A stretch of 64,000 bases of DNA, taken from the NCBI GenBank assembly GCA_029237695.1, contig CM055269.1, positions 35,759,175 through 35,823,174 on the forward strand. The letters run 5' to 3'. The stretch comes from Conchocele bisecta. Lineage: Eukaryota; Mollusca; Bivalvia; Lucinida; Thyasiridae. Made by a program: the position numbers and the translations under genes. Below the pieces are notes generated by a model, which saw only the letters and a list, made by a program, of their open reading frames with translations, was not told where the DNA came from and did no database searches. This document shows, piece by piece, positions 43,901-55,900 of the stretch; within the stretch, counting starts at the first letter, position 1, and each line of letters begins with the position of its first letter.

Positions 43901-46900
43901 TGTTTGTTTATTGGTGTTTAACGGCCCTCAACAGCTAAGGTCATATAAGGCCGGGCAAACGGGTTCGATCCCGTTTTAACCTGCTGCATTCGGGGGAAAA
44001 TTTCAAAATCAGAACTGAATATTTATATATTCAGCCCTGAAAATAGAATAACCTGACCTGGTGGACCTGACCTGGTGGCAGGTCCATACCACACCAAAGT
44101 CACTTGGCCCCTTCCCCTAAAATAGGATTACGAATAATCTTAACACTCACATAAGGGGTATAACCAGATTCAACTGTCACATACAAAATGCCAAAGACGT
44201 ATGTGAGGGCCAAACCAGGTCTCCAGTCGGGATTCCAGTAAGGATGAACCCCGATTGTTAAATTACCCATCGAGTGCTCCCACCTGCCACCCACTTTACT
44301 GACAGTGACTCGCGGTGGTATTTTTTAATTATTTATACTAATTAAATGTGTCAACTGAAAAAATAATATTATGGACAGATTATAAAGTATGATCATTGCA
44401 CATCAAAAAATAAATACAGAGAATAATTAGTAATGTTTGTTAACATTTTAAGGAAACACGGTAATCGTAATCGCCCCCCCCCCCCCGATATCAGTGTGAA
44501 AATTTACGTCTGATATAAAATGTATAATAATGCCAACCATGTACCTTTAAAACTATTTTTGCTGGATTAGAATTAAGTTGGGTGGTTGAGTGGCAATTGT
44601 TTTATTTTAAAGAAACCATTGGGCTCGACTTGACTAACAAAGCCGTGGCATGTTACCTGCTGTTCCTTGATGAACTGCTCACGTTCGTAGCGCTCTTTGC
44701 GCCACTGATAGTCTGTGTCATGCTCCTCCTCCGCGTGCTCACCATCCGAGTCCTGGCCGAACATGTCCTGCTGGCTCTCATCATCTGTAGCCACACAACA
44801 TATGTTTCATTGATGGAATCGCGAATAGTGCATCCTGATCAGACTGGACTGTGCGGATGCACAGGCTGATCTGGATCTACACTGATCGCAAAACCCATAA
44901 GCCCCTTTGTCCTGCTGCCTCTGATCAACTGTAGCCATACGACAGGTTTCATTGCTGGAATCGCGAATAGTGGAGATCCTGATCAGACTGCGGATGCACA
45001 GGCTCATCAGGATCTCCAGGATCTAAACCCATAAGCCCCTTTGTCCTGTAGCCACACGATGTAGGTTTTCACTCTGGACGCATATTTTTTTCGCATCACC
45101 AATCCGAAATTGGTAAATTACATGTATATTAATAATAAATTATTTTAGCGACAATTCAAGCACACGCTATGCAATTTTAAGGAGTTTTTTTTCCATGATT
45201 TAAGGACGTGTTGAGGACAAATACCACCAACGGATTCCATCCCACATGTAACCTGCTGCATTAGGAGGAAACTCTCAAAATCAGAACGGAATATTTACAT
45301 CAAAATACAGTAAATATATAGCTCTGAAATTAGAATAATCGGACCTGGTGCCAGGTCCATACCACACAGTCACTTGGCCTCTTCCACTAAAATTAATAGG
45401 ATTAGGAATAATCATATTACTCATACAATGGGTATAACCATATTCAACCCTCACATACAAGAATTATTAGCAAACGAAACATGGAAAATACCAAATTCAT
45501 GTGTGTATTTTTTCGAGTAACTAATCAGGCAAGGAATGTATAAAATTCATCCCATGTGTGTGCATTATAGGAATGAATGGCCCTTTTGTGGAATTTATCG
45601 GGGTATAAACTTGGAAAAGTCGCGGGAATACTGGACGAAGCGATAAAAAATTACAATTTTCGAAAAAAAAATAATAAAAAAATAAATAAAAAAATAATAA
45701 TTTTTGATTTTTTTTCGAAAATTGTAATTTTTTAAGGCCTCGTCCAGTATTCCCGCGACTTTTCCAAGTTTATATCACCGATAAATTCCACAAAAAGGCC
45801 ATTCATTCCTTATAATTCCAGCATTTGAAATAAATTCATCAAGAAAATGTGTTTATGTTATTTTAACTGCGCCTCACGGTTACGGAAAGTAGTTCGGCAT
45901 GGAGTTTACTGGGATATAAATTTTGGACGGAGACTTGCAACGGACCAATCAAATGTTAGGGAATTGTGTAAATATTTTTGTGCTGGAATTATATTTTAAT
46001 GTCAGCAAATGAGGCAAGAACAATATCAAATTTACCCCACTTGTGTGTACGTGTATATTTTTTCCGCGTCATCAAAAGAGCCTATTTAGGCAATGAAAAT
46101 ATAAACTACATGTATATCCAACTTGTGTGTAAAACATATACATAAAACAGCTTTGTGTACTGGATTATGTTCTAGATTAATGTAGCATGGGCCCAAGTGT
46201 TGTACAATCATTGTCCCCTTCCGTACCCATATTATTCCAGCGGAATTTACGAGTCCTGCCGGCGCCGTCAGAGTGTAGGTCACCGTCGGGGAGGTACATC
46301 TCCTGGAAACGCACCAACTCCCGCTTGTCTTCATCTATCAGCTGCTTCCTACAACAAGTACCCACGGGTGAACAAGTGAAAAATAGAAACACGCACACCT
46401 ATATGACATTGAAAAATCTCGTATGAAAACAGTTTCCATCTTAAAGCCGAGCATCTTATTTATTTAATTACAAAGTATGAGAAAATACACAGTGGTTTGA
46501 AAACCTCAAGCTGTTTAAAATTTAATTACACCTGTTTTGCACGATTTTCCATGGCACTATCACCTTTAACACGGACCTCGAAGTCTATAGGATATATCTA
46601 CTAACCAGGGCCCGGTTGTTCAAAACATCTGTTAGCTTAACGGACTGTTAAATCCTTAACTGAATGGTTAAAATCTCTGTTTTAACAGAGATTTTAACCA
46701 TTCAGTTAAGGATTTAACAGTCCGTTAAGGATTTAACAGTCCGTTAAGCTAACTGGTGTTTTGAACAACCGGGCCCAGGGATTCCGCTGGGGAAATAATT
46801 AATTTTTTTCTCTCGAAAATTGTAATTTTTTATCGCCAATTGTTTATTTTTATCGCCAATTGCGAAAGTGGCGATCGCCAGCGGAATCCCTGACTAACCA

Positions 46901-49900
46901 TAACAATGTTTATCAATGAAGATCAAGCCTGATAGCTCAGTGTGACCTTGACCTCAGAGCCTGTGATTATTAAACCTCCTGAGCTGGTTCTTATCGTAAT
47001 TGGCCAACACACTCCAAGACTGAGCATACAAGCCGAGTATATTCTCAGAAAGTTTTATAATCACAATGGCCCACCATTAAAATAAAGATCTGGCACAGTG
47101 ACCTTGACCTTTCACCTGCATACTTACATGTGCAAGATGGCTCAATATATGCTACACAATCACAGTGGAAATGATGAAAATTGATTGGTGTTCAACGGCC
47201 TATAATTCCAGCACAAAAATATTTACACAATTCCCTAACATTTGATTGGTCCGTCGCAAGTCTCTGTCCAAAATTTATATCCCAGTAAACTCCCACGCCG
47301 AACTACTTTCCGTAACCGTCAGGCGCAGTTAAAATAATTCTTAAGAAAACGGAAAATAAACACATTTTCTTGATGAATTTATTTAAAATGCTGGAATTAT
47401 AAGGAATGAATGGCCTTTTTGTGGAATTTATCGGGGATATAAACTTGGAAAAGTCGCGGGAATACTGGACGAGGTCTTACGGCCTTCGTCCAGTATTCCC
47501 GCGACTTTTCCAAGTTTATACCCCGATAAATTCCACAAAAAGGCCATTCATTCCTATAATCAACAGCTAAGGAAAAGAAAATACTCGGTAGAGCACACTT
47601 ACATAATCATGGTACCTCACCATTTAAGATACATGACCTTTTGGCTCGGGTACTTACAGGTGAACGCGGCCAACCTCGTCGCGGAGCTGCTCCTGGTCGA
47701 GTTTGGCGGCCTCGGTGTCGCCCTCCTCCATCTCCATGATGTCCTCCTCCTCCGGTAGGTCCAGGTCCTCGTCGCTCGCAAACTCACTGCCTGTACACAG
47801 ACAAGACGAGATGCACGATTTTTCATGAAATGTTTCACAGAAACTGTGATATGTTCTGTAAATGAGGTCGAAAGTTGACGAAATTTTCATAGCACATGAA
47901 AATTTCGTCAACTTCCGTCGCTATTTACGGAACATATTGTACATGTTTTTAGTTTTTACATATATATTTCAAGAGATATTGCACACTCAAATATTTTTTG
48001 AGTTACCGGCGACACAAGTTAAAAATCTCCACTTTTCACTAAGTCAAGGGCCACAACTCTGGGAATACTGGATGAATCCTTATCTAAAACCACAGGTGCG
48101 CAACTTCACATGATGACATATATTCCTGTAAAAGTTTGCGACTCTTTAACTCAAAAACTTTTGGAGAAATGTGCGACACACATTTTGTGACGGACAGACA
48201 ACCATGCCAAAAAAAATATATCTCCCTATATAATGGGGGAAGACATAATTCCCAGCAAAATGTAGGAAGATACTCGGATATACATTTCGAGCACAAGAAT
48301 GACCACAGGATGAAACTTTTGTTTTAATCATGAACTTGACAGTGTAACCAGTGCTCCAGATAAGGATATAGTAATTGAGTATTGTCACTCCATCATTTCT
48401 GAAGCAATTGGGTATTTCAAAATGTTAATTGGCTAAAATAAAATCACACTACTGTTTACACATCAACAGACGGCAATTATTGAATAGTTTGCTTCAAAAT
48501 GAAAACATGTCTTGGCATTTCATTAGAATCGTCTCCTTGGAGACAATTCTAATGAAATATCAAGATGTGTTTTCATGGAAAATAAGCAAAATATGCTATA
48601 TTTGTGGTCTGTTTATTGTTTTCTGCAGCATGATAAAGGTACCACAATTTTTTTTATTGCATTTTGATACTCGCTACTTCTGTTTTCAATTGGGTTTTTG
48701 GCAATTTTAATTGGGTATTTAAGCAAATACGCAGCTTATCTGGAGCACTGTTATAACAATCGGGCGACATCTATTTTACCTACCAGAAAGTTCGGCTTCA
48801 TCCTCCACAAATTCATTCAGAATTTTCCTGCAAAGAAAAGACACGAATAAAGACACTGTACAAACTGGTGATAGAAAATGAAACCAACTATAACTCTTTC
48901 ACCCCTAAGTAACTGGAATGGATTCTAAAGGTACGTGCCCCCTCAGTAGGCACAAAATGTTCTGTATATCGATGGTCTAGTAACATAAGGTCGTAACTGC
49001 TGTGCTAAAGCATAGCAGTTACGACCTTATGTTACTAGACCATCGATATCAGCGGCATCATACGAGACTTTCTGGCAAAATAAACATTCATTCACCATTT
49101 AATATCTGACACACGTATTGATTGGCATTACTATACATTTTATATCAGGCGTAAATTTCCACACTGATATCAGGGGCAGTGCTCAATATGGGCGCTCGCC
49201 AACTCGCCAATGTGAGTGAATTTCATCTTGGGCGAGCAGATTTTACCCGCCGCGTACTTGACACTCGCCCAAATATTTTCTTTTGGGCGACCACACATAT
49301 TTTGAAAGATGTTCGTCTTTCTTACCAAAGTCGCAAACATTTGCTGTTTCTGACGATTTTAAACAACTCCTGGGTTATTTTTAATAAAAACAATCCTTGA
49401 CCTTTGTCAAACACGCGTGTTTACGTTGCTGATTGGGTAGGCATACTCTTGACTGCGTAACTTATCCAATGAAAATGGCGGATGTTACCTGGTGTTCGAA
49501 ATCGCACCTTGCTTATTTCGTCCTCATTTGTTTTCGGACCCAATCTCTGCAATTCAATTTAATTTCTATAAAAACAACTTGTCGCATGTTAATTAAGCGC
49601 AGAAATGCATTGAATGTAGCTGCATAGCAATACTGATTACCTTTCAAATTATCTACGAATCGATACTCTTTCACGGAATTAATAAACAAAATATTGACAA
49701 AACTATCAAGCGCGATTTTGAAAATGGACGAACCGACTTTGGCGAAATAGGTATAATTCGGAACGTTCGGCTTTGTTCGTTGCGATAATAATGGCGGACG
49801 AGGAGAAAGTCGACGACTTGGCTATCGACCTTGAAGCTGTGCCGGCTCTCAAAATTGAGTGGGATTTCATGATGCGAAAGACGAAGGCAGTAAAGAAGAA

Positions 49901-52900
49901 GGGTAAATGGGCGAAGTAAGTAGTTGTGTATTTTTTTGTTATAAGTGGAACACGTTAAATTACGAAGCCATAATAGTTGCTCATAAGGTTGTTTTCTCCA
50001 TGACATAATATCACAGGTTGCAATGTACACATCCGAGGTATGCCGATTGAACCTGGAAGTGATCGATTGTTTTCGCACTTTCGGTTTCACTTTGGTTTTG
50101 AAACCTAGGGCGACCAACTGTCCCGAATTTTCCCGTACTAATTTAAGATGCCCGCCAGCCCTGAATAATACAGGGTAGGAGGGGGGAGGTAATTTTCTAG
50201 AATTATTTAGCATGAAAATACTATAGTGTGTTTGTTGGCTTATTGTGGGTAGTGTCTTGTGGGGCTTTTGTTGTATTTTTACTTTTTCGTTTTCTTGTAG
50301 TGTTTATTGCGTTCTCTTGGGGATCGTACACCGCTGGTCGTGGAGTGTGTGTTTTCACGCATTTGAAGGCTGTGCGACCACCGCTGTACGCGTGCCATGT
50401 ATTTGACGACAAGGTGGAGGAGGAGCAAGAGAAGACGGAGAAGGACATTACTATCAGTGATGAGGAGGGGGATGATGAACATCATGTATAAATGTTATGG
50501 AGGAAAATGGACTATTATAAATATAAAACATATTAAATTGTACATTTAATTTTGTGTCACTCGTCCATCTCTGCCAGTGTAGATACGCCCCTAATCGCAT
50601 ATTTCACTAAATTCAGTCATACTATTTTTGGGCTACCAAATTTTCATTTGGGCTAGTGAAATATGGGATTCTAAAAATTTTACTAGCCCAAATATTTTTA
50701 TTTGGGCTACCATGCCGATTCGGCGAGTGTCAAGCACTGAGGGGCGATAACTGTGTTTCCTTAAAATGTTAACAGACATTACTATTTATTCTCTATTTAT
50801 TTTTTGATGTGCAATGATCATACTTTATAATCTGTCGAAAATATTATTTTTTCAGGCGACGCATTTAATTAGCATAAATCATGTAATAAGATCATGCCTC
50901 ATTTGATTATGTATATAACCCGATACATCTACCACTGAATATTACTAAATGATTATATGTATAGTGGGCACTCATAATTTTTAGAACTGGTGGAATAGTG
51001 ACACTTGTTTAATCCCTATAAAGAATATGTTGTGCCTACTGAGTGGGCATGTACCTATAATTTCTGGACCAATCGAACCGTCACAAAATGATTTTCTGAA
51101 TAGTCCATTTATGCAAAGGGTGTGTTTTTGTTCTGAAAAATGTGAAAATCACGTGCAAAAAGTGCAGATCCTGATGAGCCGGCTCGTGACGAGCCGGCTC
51201 ATCAGGATCTACACTATTTGCCAATACCACTATACAGGCCTACATGATGTTGAAAGGGTTAACAACTAGATACACCCAATGTTTTGAATTCAGTGTAGAC
51301 AACCCAATCTACGCTATGTATGTTGGTTGTTATTACGAATATGTAAGTTACTTAACCCTTACAGTGCTGAATTAAAATTTGTCGTCTGCTGTTTATTTTT
51401 ATTTTCCATTTTTCTTATCAAAAACACGATTTGACAGCACTTTAGAATCAAATGCTGCCAAAACCATGTTTTATTTGCAAAATAGAAGCCTGACTGTTAT
51501 ATTACAGCTTCCATATAAATCTCAATAAATTACCATAGGTTCAGTTACTAATCAAATATTTATACATATAACTATGAACTTTTCAGCTTATCTAACACTT
51601 TCCACAACACCAAGACAGTGAGTCATCTTAGCAGAATCAACTATTTTAGAATATTTTTCTAATTGTTGTTACAATTTATCCCGTCAACGCAGTGCCTATG
51701 TGCCGTGAAACAAGGTGCCATGAAACATATTTCATATCCTGTCAATACGACCTAATCACAATGCATACGCGTCATTCGTGTTGGCGACTACTTTTGCCAG
51801 TATATTTCTGAGTTGACTGAATAGTCTGATGAAGATGGAACTGTTTACAGTGTGACGGTTAAATTTGGCAAATATAAACGATATCGCCGGAAAAAAAAAT
51901 TGTTAAAATTAGGTTCATTTCATTTTCTGGATGCGGCAAGCCCCGCCCATCAAGTTTCCTAAGCCTCGCCAGGGGGGTGTTTCACTAAAATGTTTGTGAG
52001 TGCAAAATTATGATAGTCTGTAAATTTAACATTAACAATGTTTTGTTGTAAACAATTATTGGATTTACATTTATTGAGCATATGCTGCATATGCAGCCTA
52101 TGCTCAATAAATGTAAAGCCATCAATTTAAATTTGCAGACTATCATAAATTTGCACTTACGAACATTTTAGTCGTACAAAGTTTAGTGAAACGGGCCCCA
52201 GATGTTTTTTCCCATTCACGGCACTAACCTACTATTCTCTATATTTCCACCTTTCCCATTAACGGAAGTCAGGAAACTGATAAGAGAAGAATCCAAGCTA
52301 GACACTAAGGACTGAATAGATTAGGACACAAGAAATCAATACCATATTGAAATCCAGCCCCAGGCGACTGAAAAAAATCGAAAGTCGGTATCATTTCTAG
52401 TATAAGTCTAAGGTCAGCAACGTAGTAAAACGCAATTTTGCTGACCTTTTACTTTACATTAGAAAACGATAAGCAGATGATGTACAGCCATGTAGGCAGA
52501 CAATGGGGCAGGATATATTAGCAAGACATCAACCAAATATGAAAGCATTCCATGAAGGGGAACAGAAATTACAAGAAAATGTAAAAGAAAATGTTAAGTT
52601 TATGTGTTACGGACATAAGAGAACAACAATCTTAGTGAATGACCTAGACCTTGGGGTGAAGGTAGGGTTGGGCATTTGCACAGAATGATGCAGGATGATG
52701 TTTATAGTAAGACATCTGCCAAATATGAAAGCATTCCATGAACAGAAACAGAAATTGTAACAAAAAGCTAAGTTTATGTTAGGGACGGACGGACGGACGG
52801 ACGGACAAGGTGAAAACTATATACCCGTCGACATACTTATTATGCCGGGGGTATAATAAACCCCATTTCTCATCACAACAGTGCTCCAGATAAGTAATTA

Positions 52901-55900
52901 GTAATTGAGTATTGTCACTCCATCATTTCTGAAGCAATTGGGTATTTCAATATTGGAATTATTGAATAATTTGCTTCGAAATGAAAACATCTCTCTGCAT
53001 TTCATTATCAAATACCAAGATGTGTTTTCATGAAAAATAAGAAAAATATGCTATATTTGTGGTGTGTTTATTGTTTTCCGCAGCATGATAAAGGTACCAT
53101 AATTTTTAATATTGCTTTTTGATACTCGCTACTTCTGATTTCAATTGGGTTTTTGGCAATTTTAATTAGGTATTGAAGCAAATACGCAGCTTATCTGGAG
53201 CTCTGTCACAACCCGAATGACAGTTCACCATACCCATGTTTGTTTTGTGCAGTAAAGCCTGTGAACTTTCGTGGCTTTTCCGCGTCACTTTCATCTCCGC
53301 TATTATCACCATCTGCTTCCTCATCACTGAACTTGTCCTGTAAATAGAAATTCTAATGCATCGAAAATAGAAACGATGATTGGTCAATTGTGATCACAGC
53401 CTATAGAATATGAAAAATCGCATACAGTCTACATTCGTTTACTCAAAGTCGGTTATGTCGAATTCCTCGTTATGTCAAATTCGTGTCCAAGTCCCGTTTC
53501 CCGTGCGAATTTGTGGCGCCAATTTACCGGATCAAAGACTGGACTTGTTTACCTGTGTAAACAAACTTTGAATAAGTGTTAAAGGTGATTTCCTCGACAC
53601 CAATTGAATTTATCCGATTTAATCACCAGTGATCAATAACTGATTATGTGCTCGTTATTCACATGGATTTAAATACACAGTCAAGAACGTTTTAAGTTAT
53701 TTTTATTTGCTGAAAACTATTTGAGTGATGGCAAAATATGGGCCACAATCTCCTAAAACGAAGGTATTGTCGTTGAGAACAATGAAGACCCAGACCCAGC
53801 CTGCGCATCAGCACATTCTGATCAGAGTCTACAATGTTCACCATTATTCAGGATCTACACTGGTATGAAAATCGGGATTTGTAAGATCTCAGCCCATACA
53901 AAACAAGAGGGCCATGATGGCCCTAATTCGCTCACCTGACTCCATGAACACCAGAGGAGAATGTGACATTGAGTTCATGTGTTTTAAAAAAATTGTGCTA
54001 TTTTTAGACGGCGGTCATCTTGGATTAAGCGATGACTCTCATTTTACCAAATCTGAAAATGCTTCACCCAAGGATCGGAACTTCCTATGAAGTTTGGCCA
54101 GCATCGGCCATGTGGTTCCAGAGAAAAAGACGTTCAAAATCTCAAATAAATGGACCTTTTGGCGGCCATCATGGATGACATAATCATCCGATTCCGACAA
54201 ATATTGCGCCAGAGCAATCGCCTCATCGATACCTTCAATTTGATATATGACATGAGCATATTCTGTCAAAAATAAAATCTGACCCCACGGGTCACGCCCA
54301 TTTTTGACCCCGGGGTCACCATTTTCACAAATTTAAAAGAGCATTGTACATCGATCATTCCTACCAAGTTTCGACGAAATCCGGCCAGTGGTTCATGAGA
54401 AAAAGATTGTTAAAGAATTTGTGCTATTTTCAGACGGTGGCCATCTTGGATTAGCGATGACCTCCATTATAACAAATCTGAAAAGGCTTCACCCATGGAC
54501 CATAACTGTGAAGTTTTGCTACCATGGGCCAAGCGGTTCATGTGAAGTAGAATTTTTAAATCTCTAATAAAAGAACGACCTTTTGACCTTTCGGCGGCCA
54601 TCTTGGATGACATGACCATCAGATTTCGACAAAAAATTCACCAGAGTGATCGCCTCATTGATACCTTCGATTTGATATATAACATGACCATATTCGGTCA
54701 AAAATAAAATTTGACCCAAATTTGACCCCACGGGCCACGCACATTTTTGACCCCTCCCGGGGTCACCATTGTTAACAACTTTGAAAGAGCATTGTACATA
54801 TTGATCATTCCTACCAATTTCGTCGAAATCCGGCCTGGCGGTTCATGAGAGAAGATTTTTTAAGAATTTATGATATTTTAATTAGACGGCGGCCATCTTG
54901 GATTAGCGATGACCCTCCATTTTAATAAATCTGAAAAGGCTTCACCCATGGACCCTAACTTTTAAGTTTGGCTACATGGGGCCAAGCAGTTCATGTGAAG
55001 AAGAATTTTGTAATCTCTAATAAAAGAACGACCGTTTGACCTTTCGGCGGCCATCTTGGATGACATAACCATCAGATTTCGACAAAAAATGCACCAGAGT
55101 GATCGCCTCTTTGATACCTTCAATTCGATATATGACTTGACCATATTCGGTCAAAAATAAAATTTGACCCAAATTTGACCACACAGGCCACGCCCATTTT
55201 TGACCCCGGGGTCACCATTTTAACAACTTTGAAAGAGCATTGTACATTGATCATTCCTACCAAGTTTCGTCGAAATCCGGCTGGCGGTTCATGAGAAGAA
55301 GATTTTTTAAGAATTTATGATATTTTTAGACGGCGGCCATCTTGGATTAGCGATGACCTCCATTTTAATAAATCTGAAAAGGCTTGGCATCATGGACCAT
55401 AACTTTTAAGTTTGGCTACCATGGGCCAAGCAGTTCATGTGAAGAAGAATTTTGTAATCTCTAATAAAAGAACGACCGTTTGACCTTTCGGCGGCCATCT
55501 TGGATGACATAACCATCAGATTTCGACAAAAAATGCACCAGAGTGATCGCCTCTTTGATACCTTCAATTCGATATATGACTTGACCATATTCGGTCAAAA
55601 ATAATATTTGACCCAAATTTGACCCCACAGGCCACGCCCATTTTTGACCCCGGGGTCACCATTTTAACAACTTTGAAAGAGCATTGTACATTGATCATTC
55701 CTACCAAGTTTTGTCGAAATCCGGCTAGCGGTTCATGAGAAGAAGATTTTTTAAGAATTTATGCTATTTTTAGACGGCGGCCACCTTGGATTAGCGATGA
55801 CCTCCATTTTAACAAAACTGAAAAGGCTTCACCCATGGGCCATAACTTTTAAGTTTGGCTACCATGGGCCAAGCGATTCATGTGAAGAAGAATTTTGAAA

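Larger units (their letters stand above)
49177..50739. mobile_element. 1563-bp TIR element nested in MITE C
   Basis: Starts cagtgctcaat and ends gtcaagcactg, with agggg on each side as a probable target duplication. Subterminal gggcgagc / tttgggctac motifs repeat near both ends. The inside has a GC-richer part with short ORFs. The termini look hAT-like, but an 8-bp duplication is not visible. Confidence 0.78.
48926..51059. mobile_element. MITE family C split by a 1563-bp transposon
   Basis: Family C sequence runs 48926-49176, is interrupted, and resumes at 50740 exactly where the family continues (aggggcgataac). The left part also holds an extra hairpin (about 48969-49049, gtcgtaactgctgtgc). 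Confidence 0.86.

Noticed and set aside
43960..43985. tRNA gene
   Set aside because: A B-box-like ggttcgatccc is present, but no cloverleaf could be traced and the sequence belongs to a SINE-like family.
49671..50213. 180-codon minus-strand frame in the 1563-bp element
   Set aside because: Antisense to the better-supported 49791 ORF, low-complexity look and no domain. I could not support it as a gene.
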